This document shows positions 16,886-26,342 of a stretch of DNA of 64,000 bases, one piece after another (within the stretch, counting starts at the first letter, position 1; each line of letters starts with the position of its first letter). The DNA is from Streptomyces mashuensis (lineage in GTDB: Bacteria; Actinomycetota; Actinomycetes; Streptomycetales; Streptomycetaceae), in assembly GCF_014654785.1 (NCBI RefSeq), contig NZ_BNBD01000008.1:1-64000 (forward strand), given 5' to 3'. The notes beneath the pieces were generated by a model, which did no database searches, was not told the DNA's origin, and saw only the letters and a program-made list of their open reading frames with translations. The translations under genes and the position numbers were made by a program.

Positions 16886-17784
16886 TCGGGCGACGGACGT
16901 CAGGGTGGCGTCGGTGGAGGCGAGGAGGTCGGCGGCGAGGGAGAGGCACCAGCCGGTGAGGTACGCCATCGGCGGCTCGCCCACCAGCTCGGTGAAGCGG
17001 CGGGCGAGGACCGTCCGGGAGACGCCGACCTCGGCGGCGAGGGCGGCGACCGTCCATGGCCGGGCGGGATCGGCGTGCAGGAGTTGGAGCGCGGGGCCCG
17101 CCACCGGGTCGCCGTGGGCGCGGTACCAGGCCGGGGCCGAGGCGCCCTCCCGGGTGAACCAGGCGCGCAGCGCGCCGATCAGGACGAGGTCGAGCAGCCG
17201 GTTCAGGACCGCGGCCTGTCCCGGTTCGTCGCGGCCCATCTCGTCCTGGAGCAGCGGCAGCAGGGGCGAGTGCCATTCCCCGGCGGTCAGCAGCAGCACG
17301 CTCGGCAGGGTGTGCAGCAGGCGCCGGCCGACCTCGCCGGGCAGCTGGTAGGTGCCGCTGACGAGGACATGCGCCGCGTCGGGGCGGTCGCCCCAGGTCC
17401 GGACGCCGCGGTCGAGTTCCGCGCACAGTCCGGCCCCGGCCGGGTCCATCGCCACCTGCTCCGGGTGGATGATCGCCCGCGGCTCGGTGGAGGGGTGGTC
17501 GGCGACCGTGTACGGCTCGGGTGCGCGCACAACCGCCAGGTCACCGGGGCCCAGCCGCACGGCCGGCCGCCGGTCGTGCACGATCCAGCCCTCACCACGG
17601 AACATGGTCAGGACGGTCAGCGGCGCCTCGTCCTGCACGCGGATCGCCCACGGCGGTCGAACACCGAGCGCAGCAGGAAGGCGCCCTGAGCCCGGGTGCC
17701 GGCCAGGAGCGCGCCGAGCGCGTCCCCGCCGGCCGGTGTCGGCTCCGCCGGACGCTCGCGTATGCGGCCGGGGTTCTCGGCCAT
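16886..17784 (-). pseudogene. AraC-family regulator, frameshifted and truncated
   Basis: The N-terminal part starts at ATG 17784 (MAENPGRIRER) and reads to GAFLLRSVFD. The rest (PWAIRVQDEAPLTV onward, a cupin_6 domain, then an AraC helix-turn-helix WTVAALAAEVGVSRTVL) is in another frame. Adding one C near 17652 (CGCCG to CCGCCG) would restore the family motif FDPPW, so a single-base deletion is likely. The C-terminus stops at SVARQV, in the second HTH helix, where the ISL3 fragment begins. It is divergent from the DUF1772 gene, its probable former target. Confidence 0.7.
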
Positions 17785-17818
17785 GGTCCCGGCCGGGCCG
17801 GGCGGGTTGACTGAGGGC

Positions 17819-18352
17819 ATGGCAACGCGAACGGGGGTTACGGGTACGTCGGATGTGCGCATCGCGGTCCTGTTCGGGGCGGTGGCGACCACCGGTCTCG
17901 GCGCGGGACTGTTCTACTCCTATGCCTGCTCGGTGACGCCGGGACTGGCGCGGGCCGACGACCGGACTTTCGTCGAAGCGATGCGGCGGCTCAACGAGGC
18001 CATTCTCAACGGATGGTTCATGCTCTCCTTCCTGGGCTCCCTGGCGCTGATCGTGCTCGCCGCCGTGCTGCAGTGGCACGGTGGCGGCCGCTCCGTGCTG
18101 CTATGGATCGGGGCGGCCGCCGCCTTCCAGCTGGCCATGCTGGTGATCACCGGTGTGGTCAACGTACCCCTCAACAACAAGCTGGCGGCAGCCGGTTCTC
18201 TGGACGACTTGGCCGACCTCGCCGCCGCGCGCAGCACCTTCGAGTCCACCTGGATCCGGTGGAACCTGGTCCGCGCCCTGACCTCCACCGCCTCCTTCGC
18301 CTGCATTTCCTGGGCTCTCGTCCTCTCCTCCCGTACACCGGCCAGCGACTGA
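17819..18352 (+). CDS. DUF1772 (anthrone-oxygenase-like) membrane protein
   Basis: 177 residues with four predicted membrane helices: AVATTGLGAGLFYSYACSV, the WFMLSFLGSLALIVLAAVL region, the LLWIGAAAAFQLAMLVITG region and a C-terminal helix after WIRWNLVRALTS. The pattern VNVPLNNKL followed by WIRWNLVR is diagnostic of DUF1772. GAGGG precedes ATG 17819. The family includes fungal anthrone oxygenases and many uncharacterised bacterial proteins. The AraC gene divergent from it is broken, so its regulation is probably lost. Confidence 0.8.
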   Translation: MATRTGVTGTSDVRIAVLFGAVATTGLGAGLFYSYACSVTPGLARADDRTFVEAMRRLNEAILNGWFMLSFLGSLALIVLAAVLQWHGGGRSVLLWIGAAAAFQLAMLVITGVVNVPLNNKLAAAGSLDDLADLAAARSTFESTWIRWNLVRALTSTASFACISWALVLSSRTPASD

Positions 18353-18360
18353 ACACACAA

Positions 18361-18391
18361 TCGCGAAAGAACCAGTTCGCGAAAGAACCAG
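18361..18391. repeat. 16-bp tandem direct repeat
   Basis: Two adjacent copies of TCGCGAAAGAACCAG (18361-18375 and 18377-18391), 16-bp period, starting 9 bp after the DUF1772 stop codon. Function unknown. Confidence 0.8.
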
Positions 18392-18535
18392 CAGATCATT
18401 GTCGGCCGGATCCGTTGACACGCTCTCGCCGGGATCGCGTATCCCTTTCCTCACCGAGACCGGAAAAGCCACTGCTCAAGCAGCCCGGGATAGAACGGCA
18501 TGACGGCCGCCCTAACCCTTCCTTATTGCGGCCTC

Positions 18536-18625
18536 GGGACCACCCCCGCGTGCGCGGGGAGCAGAGGAAGGGGGCCCGTTGCGCACCACAGCAGTGGGGA
18601 CCACCCCCGCGTGCGCGGGGAGCAG
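18536..18625. CRISPR. two-repeat type I-E CRISPR relic
   Basis: Two identical 29-bp repeats (18536-18564, 18597-18625) that begin GGGACCACC and end GGGGAGCAG, with the GC-rich stem CCCCGCG...CGCGGGG. One 32-bp spacer (18565-18596) separates them. The 29/32 geometry and stem sequence match the type I-E repeats common in Streptomyces. No cas gene is in the window. A degenerate third copy lies at 18763-18792, and lone copies occur at 22578 and 46979. Confidence 0.85.
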
Positions 18626-19240
18626 ACTGCCTGACCTGCACGTTTATCACGCGATCACGCAGTTCTCGAGCACTTTCACCGACTCGGACTATACAAACCA
18701 TCCCTCCCTAGCCCTAACAAACCACCAGCCGCAACAACAACCACGCCCTCGGCCACCCTTCCGGGAACCACTCCCACCTACGCGGGGAACAGCCGGCTCT
18801 TCCCCGAGACCGATGGCAACCAGCAGACCAACCCCGCACAGAATGATGAGGACCAGCGAAATTCCCCGATCGTACTTACGTTCCCCAGTTGATTGAACTG
18901 TTCAACGACGTGGGGAGAAAGGGGAGGGGAGGGCGCGTAGGGGCCCGTCGGCCGAGCGGTCGGCCGGCCCGAGGATTGACGATGGGTCAGGTCACTGCGG
19001 TATCAGCAGGGGACGTGGGGAGCCCATCACCGGCTGAACCGCCTCCAAGGTGGTCGGCAGCGCGATGATGGAAATCGGCTGGTCGGGTAACCGTGGGCCC
19101 CAGCGGGCACCGTGGCTGGGCCTGCTTCGGGCGAGCAGTAGACCTGGCAGTGGCTAGGGTGGCTGTGAACCCCGCTGGAGACGTTTACTCGTTCCGCTCG
19201 CCGACGACGCCGCCGTCATGCCGGATGCTGGGGGACGCTT
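18626..19240. other. non-coding region with degenerate CRISPR repeat
   Basis: No credible gene. The segment 18763-18792 (GGGAACCACTCCC, then CGCGGGGAACAG) is a decayed copy of the upstream CRISPR repeat. The rest is locally AT-richer (about 18640-18900) and then returns to bulk composition. I see no RNA gene. Confidence 0.5.
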
Positions 19241-20503
19241 TTAGGCGCCCTGTCTTTTGCCGGGGGTGTCGCACAGCGCGTGGTCGACGAGGTTGCTGGC
19301 GGCTTGCTCCTGTAGGAGGGCGTTGCCGGGCGAGTCGCCCAAGGCCGTGGACATGGAGACGGTGACGGTGCGGCTGCCGTTTTCGGTGGCGCCGTTCAGG
19401 GTGATGTAGCCACCGTTGCCGCCCTCGTGGCTCCAGTAGCTGCCGCCGCAGGACAGGGGCCGTTCGACCAGGCCGAGGCCGTAGCGTCCGCGTGGCCAGA
19501 ACGCCCGGATGTCCTGGTTGACCGGGACGGTGTCCCGCATCTCGGTCAGCCGTGCCTGGGACAGCAGCTTGCCACCGAGCAGGGCCTGGAAGAAGCGGTT
19601 GACGTCCGCGGTGGTGGAGGCGTAGCTGCCAGGGTCAGGGAGGATTTGCTCGGTGACGTCGACCCGTTCGCCGGAGGGGAAGACCTGGTAGCCGTTGGCG
19701 TGTGGAGAACGGAGCGTGGGGGTGCTGCCCGGCAGGTAGGTGTGGTGCATGCCGAGCGGTTTCAGGACGCGGTCCTCGATCTCCCGGTGCCAAGGGTGGC
19801 CTGTGGCCTTCTCGATGATCAGGTCGAGCAGGACGTAGCCGGTGTTGGAGTAGCTCCACCCCATGCCGGGCGGGAAGTCCGGGCGGTGCCTCATCGCCCG
19901 CGCGACGATCTGTTGGGGTGTGTACGTGTCGTACCGGCGCTCGTTGTACTCGCGCGGGGTGGTGTAGCCGGGGAGGTCGTCGTCGTGGATGCCGCTGGTG
20001 TGCTGGAGGAGTTGGCGGATGGTGATCCGGCACCCGTCGTTGCCGTTGCCATCCACCAGGCCGGGCAACCAGTGGTCCACCGTGTCGTCGAGCGCCAGCT
20101 TGCCCTCGTCGACCAGTTGCAGGACCACAGTGGCCACAAGCGCCTTGCCCGTGCTGGCCATCCGGAAGTAGCCGTCGCGGGGCACCGGACGGCCCGTGCC
20201 CGCCTCGGCGACGCCACTGGTGGCAACCAGATCCCGGCCAGGGCCGGTGGTCACCCGCGCCTGGACACCGATAATCCCCAACGCCTGGATGGCGTCGGTG
20301 TCCCGGCGCAGATCGTCCTGCCGGTATCCGGGTGCGGTCGCTTCGTGGGCGCCGGCCGGAAGCTGGATGGCAACAGCCGCGCCGGCAGTGACGAGGGCGG
20401 CCGAAGCGGCGGCCAGCCACCGTTTGCCGATGCGGCGGCGCTGCCGGTCGGGCCGGTCGTTGTCCGGGTGGTGCGGAGGAGAGCTCGGGCTTGTGGATGT
20501 CAT
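19241..20503 (-). CDS. secreted serine hydrolase (beta-lactamase / DD-peptidase fold)
   Basis: 420 residues. An N-terminal signal or membrane anchor sits at about 27-50 (WLAAASAALVTAGAAVAIQL) after a basic stretch. Class C-type motifs: S-x-x-K in MASTGK, Y-x-N in WSYSNTGYVLL, and H-x-G-like SHEGGNGGY. The domain is Pfam Beta-lactamase (serine hydrolase family S12), which includes D-Ala-D-Ala carboxypeptidases and esterases; the true substrate is not readable. It is divergent from the sensor-kinase gene 102 bp away, so it could be a target of that system. Confidence 0.88.
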   Translation of the reverse strand: MTSTSPSSPPHHPDNDRPDRQRRRIGKRWLAAASAALVTAGAAVAIQLPAGAHEATAPGYRQDDLRRDTDAIQALGIIGVQARVTTGPGRDLVATSGVAEAGTGRPVPRDGYFRMASTGKALVATVVLQLVDEGKLALDDTVDHWLPGLVDGNGNDGCRITIRQLLQHTSGIHDDDLPGYTTPREYNERRYDTYTPQQIVARAMRHRPDFPPGMGWSYSNTGYVLLDLIIEKATGHPWHREIEDRVLKPLGMHHTYLPGSTPTLRSPHANGYQVFPSGERVDVTEQILPDPGSYASTTADVNRFFQALLGGKLLSQARLTEMRDTVPVNQDIRAFWPRGRYGLGLVERPLSCGGSYWSHEGGNGGYITLNGATENGSRTVTVSMSTALGDSPGNALLQEQAASNLVDHALCDTPGKRQGA

Positions 20504-20605
20504 GCCACCACGCTAGGTAAGCGCCAGTTTGCGGATCGCTACCGCTGGCCGCCGAACGAAAGGTACAGCTGCCTGTAGTGCCCCGGGGGCGCCCGGCTGT
20601 CTAGG

Positions 20606-21814
20606 GTGATCCGCGTGGGGCCTCCCACGATCCTCCTGTACGACAAAGGGAAAGCGAGACAGGTGCCCGACATACCTGGTGCGGCCCGCGCATGGCGGCT
20701 CACGACATGGCACAGCGGGCGTTACCTGCTGGGCACCTTGGTGGCCGCGACCGTGACACTCGCCGCGGTGCCCGTGCTGTGCGTTCCGTCGCTGGCACAG
20801 CGCTGGACCGAGCAGCAGCGCCGGCGTGCCGGGGCGCTGTTGAGACAGCCGGTCGAGCCGCGCCCACGCGCTGCCCGCCGCAACCTCGGGTGGCTCGTGA
20901 CGCAGGTGGTCACCGGCCTGCCGGCGGGCGCCCTTGCCCTGCTCCTCCTGGGCAGCCTGATTCTCACTCCCGTCATCACACTGTTGTGGTGGGCCTTCCC
21001 CAGCGCGCCGTGGCTGCCCGTGGTCAGCCATCGCATCACCAGCTGGGGTACCGCGTTGCCGCTCGGGCTCGTGAATCTCGTGGTCCTGGCGGCCCTGTCC
21101 GCCATCGCCCTCCCGCTGCTCGCCCGAGCGCACGCCCGGTGCTGCCTTGCGGTCCTGGCGCCGTCACCTGCAGAGCGTCTGGTCGAACGCGTCACCGAAC
21201 TCACCCGGACACGCACGGACGTCCTGCAGGCACACAGTGCGGAACTGCGCCGGATCGAACGGGATCTGCACGACGGCACTCAGGCCAGGCTCGTGGCCAT
21301 CGCGATGCGGCTCGCCGTGGCCGGCGAAAGCCTCTCCGACAACCCCGACACGGCCGCCGTTCTCGTACGGCAGGCCCACGCCGAGACCGAGGACGCGATG
21401 ACCGAACTGCGCTCCGTCATCCGCACCATCTACCCCCCGGTACTGGCCGACCAGGGCCTCTCCGGCGCGCTCGGCACCCTGACCACCAGGGCCGGGGTGC
21501 CGACCCGCATCGACATCGGCCCGCTCGGCGAGATCCCCGCAGCCGTCGAAGCGGTCGCCTACTTCGCCGTCACCGAGGCGCTGGCGAACATCGCCCGACA
21601 CAGCCGGGCCACCAAAGCTTCGGTTCACGTCACCCGCAACGGCGCTCTGCTCCGCGCACAGATCACCGACAACGGCACCGGCGGAGCCCACGCCACCCGA
21701 GGGTCCGGCCTGGATGGAATGCGGCGCCGCGCCGCAGCCCTGGACGGCACCATCGAGATCAGCAGCCCACCGGGCGGGCCGACCGTCATCACCGTGGAAC
21801 TGCCGTGCGCGTAG
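20606..21814 (+). CDS. NarL/DesK-type sensor histidine kinase
   Basis: About 402 residues from GTG 20606. The N-terminal half has several hydrophobic segments, including a VAATVTLAAVPVLCV stretch and GLPAGALALLLLG, consistent with a membrane sensor. The phosphoacceptor is in the HisKA_3 motif IERDLHDGTQARL. The HATPase_c domain carries N-box VTEALANIARHS and G-boxes ITDNGTGG and GSGLDGMRRR. The gene overlaps the response-regulator gene by 10 bp, a typical coupled pair. The signal is unknown. Confidence 0.88.
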   Translation: MIRVGPPTILLYDKGKARQVPDIPGAARAWRLTTWHSGRYLLGTLVAATVTLAAVPVLCVPSLAQRWTEQQRRRAGALLRQPVEPRPRAARRNLGWLVTQVVTGLPAGALALLLLGSLILTPVITLLWWAFPSAPWLPVVSHRITSWGTALPLGLVNLVVLAALSAIALPLLARAHARCCLAVLAPSPAERLVERVTELTRTRTDVLQAHSAELRRIERDLHDGTQARLVAIAMRLAVAGESLSDNPDTAAVLVRQAHAETEDAMTELRSVIRTIYPPVLADQGLSGALGTLTTRAGVPTRIDIGPLGEIPAAVEAVAYFAVTEALANIARHSRATKASVHVTRNGALLRAQITDNGTGGAHATRGSGLDGMRRRAAALDGTIEISSPPGGPTVITVELPCA

Positions 21815-22500
21815 TGATCGCCGAGGACAACGTCCTGCTGTCATCCGGGCTCGAACTGCTGCTCAACTCCCAGGGCTTCGAGGTCGTCGCCATCGCGACC
21901 GACGCCGCCGGCTTCCTCGCCGCCGTCGAGGCCCACCGGCCAGACGCCACCATCGTGGACGTGCGGCTGCCCCCGACCTTCCGCGACGAGGGCATCCGGG
22001 CCGCAATCCAGGCCCGCCGCGACCACCCCGGACTTCCCGTCCTGGTCCTGTCGCAGTACGTCGAGCAGGAGTACGCGGGCCGTCTCCTCGCCGACGCCCG
22101 CGGCGGCATCGGATACCTGCTCAAGGACCGCGTGAGCCGCATCGCCGAATTCACCGACGCGCTACGCCGTGTCGCCGGCGGCGGCACGGCCATGGACCCT
22201 GAGGTCATCGCCCAACTCATCGCACGCGGCGACCCCGTGGACACCCTGACCGCACGCGAGCGTCAGGTCCTCGCGCTGATGGCCGAGGGCCACGACAACG
22301 CGACCATCGCCCAACGGCTCGTCATCACCGACAACGCCGTCCACAAGCACATCGGCAACGTCTTCCTCAAACTCGGCCTGCCGGCAGGAGACAGCGGCCA
22401 CCGCCGCGTCCGCGCTGTCCTGGCCTACCTCCGCCGCCATGGCGGTACCGGGCTCGACCCGGCATCAGCCTCCCCCGTCAGGGGTGGGGAACTGGGGTGA
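21805..22500 (+). CDS. NarL/LuxR-family response regulator
   Basis: 231 residues from GTG 21805, overlapping the kinase stop. The receiver domain has acidic pocket AEDN and phospho-acceptor Asp52 in IVDVRLPP; the conserved Lys is in LLKDRV. The C-terminal LuxR HTH (about 147-192) reads LTARERQVLALMAEG, then VHKHIGNVFLKLGL. It is a partner of the upstream kinase. Confidence 0.9.
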   Translation: MRVVIAEDNVLLSSGLELLLNSQGFEVVAIATDAAGFLAAVEAHRPDATIVDVRLPPTFRDEGIRAAIQARRDHPGLPVLVLSQYVEQEYAGRLLADARGGIGYLLKDRVSRIAEFTDALRRVAGGGTAMDPEVIAQLIARGDPVDTLTARERQVLALMAEGHDNATIAQRLVITDNAVHKHIGNVFLKLGLPAGDSGHRRVRAVLAYLRRHGGTGLDPASASPVRGGELG

Positions 22501-22577
22501 GCAGGTCCCGGACGACACCTGAGCAGCGGGTGGGGAACATCGAAGAGCCTCATCATCACCGACCTTCTCGGAGACGA

Positions 22578-22606
22578 GGGCCATCCCCGCACACGCGGGG
22601 AGCACC
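22578..22606. CRISPR. solitary CRISPR-like repeat
   Basis: A 29-bp element starting GGGCCATCCCC and ending GCGGGGAGCACC, closely related to the 18.5-kb repeat with the stem CCCCGC-ACAC-GCGGGG kept. No second repeat follows at 61 bp. The remainder of 22501-22892 holds no gene that I can support. Confidence 0.55.
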
Positions 22607-22892
22607 GAGATCTGCCAGGTCGAGGGCGCGGGTGTTGCAGCGATCGAGAAGCTGTGCAATATCTCCTTTCTGCAGGCCACGGCGCTATGAAACGTTGTTG
22701 TTCCTGCTTGCCGGGCGGGACGCCTTATGGGCGCTCAGTGAACCGCAGTGGAGGGACTTCAGGTGGCTGCCGCCGGGGCGTGTGGCCCGGCCCATCATCT
22801 ACGACCAGCTAAGCCGGGGCACCTTGCCCCCTCCCATGCAGCCACCGTACGCGTCAACTGTTGGCCCGCGCGGTCCGGTCAGGGGCTGCCGG

Positions 22893-23654
22893 TCAGTGGG
22901 TGCTGATCCTCGCGGCCACGCAGGGGTCCTCGTTGCGGTAGCCGAGGCGGGTGTAGAGCCGGTCAGCAGGGGTGTTGTCGGCAAGCTGCCACAGCGTGCA
23001 CACGCCGTACCGGCGGACGGCGTACCGGGTCAGCCACGAGGTGAGTGCCGCACCGAGCCCCTGACCGCGCAGGGCCGCGTCGGTCGCGACGGACGCCATC
23101 AGCGGCGCGCCGCTGTCCCGCAGACTGCTCATGGCGCCGCAGGCCACCAGGTGTCCGCCGGCGTCTCGGATCCCCGCCCAGAGCCTGACGTCAGAAGAGC
23201 CGGGCCCGGTCGAGTGGGCCGGGCTGTGCTGGCTGAGGAAGGCGAGCAGTTCACCGTGGTGCGCTTCGTGCAGCTCACTCACCCGCTCCTCCGCTGGATG
23301 GAGTGGCGGCTCGTCGAGCGTCCAACGGAAGACCCAGGGCACCGGATCGGCCACCGCGAGATGCCGGCCGAGCAGCACGTCGGTGCCCGGCGGTCCGGTG
23401 AACTCCCTTATTCCGTCCGGTAGCTGGTGAGCTGCACGAAGAGTGAGACCGGCTGCGGCGGTCGGTTCGCCGACGCTCCACAGGTGGCCGCGAGGCTCGT
23501 CGAGCCAGGCAACCGCGCCGTCACCGGACCAACCGATCCGGCCGGCCGGGTGGGGCCGCGCGGCGCCGAAGCGCAGGAGGGCCGAGCCGGTCTGCAGCTC
23601 CAAGCCCTGGGCGAACAGGTCTGCGGTCCGAGGAGGAAGGGTCGTCGCTCGCAT
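22893..23654 (-). CDS. GNAT-family N-acetyltransferase
   Basis: 253 residues. The C-terminal GNAT domain has the acetyl-CoA loop LRGQGLGAALTSW and the terminal ADRLYTRLGYRNED motif. The N-terminal half is a degenerate GNAT-like or substrate domain (LLRFGAARPHP, then VFRWTLDEPP). ATG 23654 is chosen because the family-like sequence begins there. Substrate unknown. Monocistronic. Confidence 0.78.
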   Translation of the reverse strand: MRATTLPPRTADLFAQGLELQTGSALLRFGAARPHPAGRIGWSGDGAVAWLDEPRGHLWSVGEPTAAAGLTLRAAHQLPDGIREFTGPPGTDVLLGRHLAVADPVPWVFRWTLDEPPLHPAEERVSELHEAHHGELLAFLSQHSPAHSTGPGSSDVRLWAGIRDAGGHLVACGAMSSLRDSGAPLMASVATDAALRGQGLGAALTSWLTRYAVRRYGVCTLWQLADNTPADRLYTRLGYRNEDPCVAARISTH

Positions 23655-24708
23655 CGTTCTGTGGGGATGGATTCCTCTGTGGAGGCGGGCGGAAGGGCGG
23701 GCCGACGGCCTGGAACTGCGCAGAGCAGCGCCACCGTCATTCGGGAATGGGAGATGTGGGAGATTCCGGCGGCCGCCGCGCACATGCCGGAGCGCCTGGC
23801 GAACCGGAGGGCCCACTGTCGCACACCGCCCCCGGCCCGACGCAAATCCGTACCCCGAGCGGGCCACCCGGCAACCCTTGGACAGCGCGGCCAGAAGCCC
23901 GTCCAGGCTCCCAGACCAGTATTCCGAATGTGACAGGGCTATCCGGAAGCATGAAGATGCGCCCGAGATCGTTACGTGCGTCATGGCGCAATACCCAGCA
24001 GAGAGGACCTTCCGCGCCGCGTTGCTGCGTAGCAACGACAACGCGGCGCACCTGGAGCGGTCGCGAGCGGGCGCCTTCACGCCGGGCAGCGACAACTTCA
24101 TCCTCGGCGAGGTGGTGGGGTCCCTGGCCCGCACCGGCAACATGCCGCGCCGGGTCAGCGCGAGGGGAGCGCGTAATCCGATCTGGCGGTTCCACCGCGT
24201 CCTGGGCAACACCAGTGCGGCCGCCACCTGGCAGCGGCTGTTCCTGTCCCTGCGCCGCCACGTTCTCACCCGCCGGTGCCCTTGAGTACGCCGGCCTCGA
24301 CCAGGGGTGCATGGACTTCGCGCTGCCCGGCCTGGCCGCCATCTGGCCCGCCCGCCCCGATACTGCGGTGCATGACCAGCCCAGCACCGTTCTCCCACAT
24401 CGAATTCCGCACCGGCGATATCTGTCCCGGGCTTTGCCACCGACGACGGCTCCAAGGCGCCCTGGACCGCGAAGGTCACCGTCACCGGAATAACCGGGCC
24501 GGCCGTGGTCTCTCGCTCCGTGCCGACAAGACCGCCTTCGAGGACCATGTGACGGCTTCCATGGACGGCACGTACGACGGCACCGTTCCGCAGGGTGCAA
24601 AGACCACAGCGATCAAGGTGACTCACGCCGGCGTCTCGAGCTGCTTCCGGCACCGCCTAGATTCCGCACGGCGAAGGCAGGCTACGCCCTGGCCGCCTGA
24701 CTGGCGTT
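23655..24708. other. about 1 kb without a supportable gene
   Basis: Several long open frames exist on both strands, but none has a recognisable domain, and codon pattern switches frame repeatedly. A hairpin GTTGCT-GCGT-AGCAAC occurs near 24020. Short stretches such as APWTAKVTVTGITGP (plus strand, about 24460) look protein-like and may be decayed genes. Confidence 0.4.
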
Positions 24709-24975
24709 TTAGAAGGCCCTCCCTGTACCACCGCAGCTGGAGCAGCACACGCGTGTTGAGGTGATTTGCGGGTAGGACCGATACCCCCTGCGGCCGGACG
24801 AATAGACAATTTCCGACTTATAGACAGTGATCGCCGACGGCACATTACCCCTTCCCCTGCAAGCACTGCACCTTCCAGCCGGCGATGGCGACCCAACATA
24901 TTCCATGATCCGGCCAATGATCACGGCAACGGTGATCAGGGCAACCACAGCAGCACCGACGACCAAAGACATCAT
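24709..24975 (-). CDS. small membrane protein with paired CxxCxGxG motifs
   Basis: 88 residues from the tandem ATG at 24975/24972. It starts with one hydrophobic helix (LVVGAAVVALITVAVIIG) and then carries CSACRGRG and CSSCGGTG, two halves of a DnaJ-type zinc-binding repeat, separated by about 40 residues with a Tyr/Ser-rich middle. This predicts a single-pass membrane protein with a cytoplasmic zinc ribbon. The ribosome site is weak and no operon partner is present. Family unknown; it could be an orphan or the remainder of a larger gene. Confidence 0.5.
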   Translation of the reverse strand: MMSLVVGAAVVALITVAVIIGRIMEYVGSPSPAGRCSACRGRGNVPSAITVYKSEIVYSSGRRGYRSYPQITSTRVCCSSCGGTGRAF

Positions 24976-25163
24976 GAAACACGTGTAAGTGCAGCGCGCG
25001 CAGTCGGTCGATGCCCCGATGCAGGCGCGATGGAGCGAAGCGCGTCGTGCGGGTGCACTCCGATGCTCAGGCACCTGAGTGCGCCGGGGGTAGGCCAGCC
25101 ACACCTCGATGAAAATTTCAACTCGTCGAACCTTAACTACTTGACCACAAACCCTCTCTACCG

Positions 25164-25745
25164 AAGCTCACACTGTCTACTGCGACCGCGGAGGCCGTTT
25201 CCCCGCCGAAGACCGCCGCGCAGGATGCCGAGGCCGCCGAAGACCCGGTTGTCATCGAGCACCGTGGCATCAAGTTCGCCATCCCGCACCCCCCGGATAT
25301 GCCGATCGGTCTGCTCGAGGCCAAGGACGAGGTAAAGGCGGTCGGGCTGATCCTGGGCGAGAACCAGTGGGATGCGTACAACTCCAGCGGTTCCACGATC
25401 CACGACTTTCCGATCTTGGCGGACAAGGTGGCCGAGGCCCAGGGGTGCGACGACACGGGAAACCGGCCGACCTCACGGCTACGTCCGCTCAAGCGTCCCG
25501 GCCGGCCACATCACCGCCTCCGGCCTGTACGGCTCGTACGACCCCAGCCACCACCGACGGCCGCCAGGTCCTCGCCGGCCTCCTCTGCGGCGAAGCCCCG
25601 TACACGCCCGGTGCGAAACCTGCCCATCGCGCTTCTCCGGCTCGGTTCGGTGAAGACCGCGCACATCCCCGGCGGCATCGACCCCAACGAGATCATTCCC
25701 GTCTCGGGCGCGGAGCAGGTCCGCTCGCTCGGTGAGGTGAGGTGA
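25164..25745 (+). pseudogene. phage tail-assembly-type protein remnant
   Basis: In the frame containing nt 25164 the product reads KLTLSTATAEAV, then IEHRGIKFAIPHPPDMPI and ILGENQWDAYNSSGSTI, followed by LADKVAEAQG. This resembles actinophage tail-assembly chaperone proteins (LLGxxQW core). A stop lies just upstream and no start precedes the conserved part. After nt 25460 coding character jumps between frames, ending with IPGGIDPNEIIPVSG and RSLGEVR before a TGA. It is probably a decayed prophage segment. Confidence 0.45.
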
Positions 25746-25919
25746 CCGCATGAGCGACGCCGACCTCCGAGGGCGTCTCCGTCGCCGGCCCAACGGTCTA
25801 CACCCAGGACACCCCCACCGCCGACGACTTCCTGCTCACCAAGCTCATCGTCCCCGAGACGCCGTCAAGGACGTCAAGTGACGCATCCGGCAGAACAAGC
25901 GCCGCGTCGACACCGCCGG

Positions 25920-26075
25920 CCAGCGCGCCAGGGACACGTCCGTCCCGTCGCGAAGCGACAGGCCGTCGTTGCGGTTGCCTCCGGTCAGCAACATGGCGAG
26001 CGGAAAGCCCTGCCCGTTGACGATCAAATGGTGCTCAGTGCCCGGGACGAGCTCGGTCGACCGGACCTGGGCCGC
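25920..26075 (-). mobile_element. IS5-type transposase fragment
   Basis: The minus strand encodes PGTEHHLIVNGQGFPLAM followed by LLTGGNRND, the catalytic-core strand of IS5-family DDE transposases (usual form GSKHHLIVDGxGxPL...TGGNRND). Sequence on both sides does not continue the family, and no terminal inverted repeats are visible. Only a small internal piece is left. Confidence 0.6.
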
Positions 26076-26342
26076 TTTGAGGAATCCCGCACAACGCCTG
26101 CCGGTCCGGCACTCCCGGGCGACCTCCGCCCGCTTCGGTGCCGGCTCAGGCAACAACGAGCCGCGGAACCGCCACCGAGAAGCGTCCGCACTCCCCCGCC
26201 CACCTGGCCCCTGCGGACCGGCGCCGCCCGCCTGCAGGCCGCCTGGCCGGATCGCATTTGTCTTGGTCCAATCCCCGCAAGATCTTGACTGAGCCGAACA
26301 TGGCATTCCATTCTCTGACAGGTACTCGGCACGAGCAACGAG

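Noticed and set aside
22893-24653. One long minus-strand open frame of 586 codons
   Set aside because: Only the last 253 codons (from ATG 23654) match the GNAT family; the upstream part has no domain and is typical chance openness in high-GC DNA.
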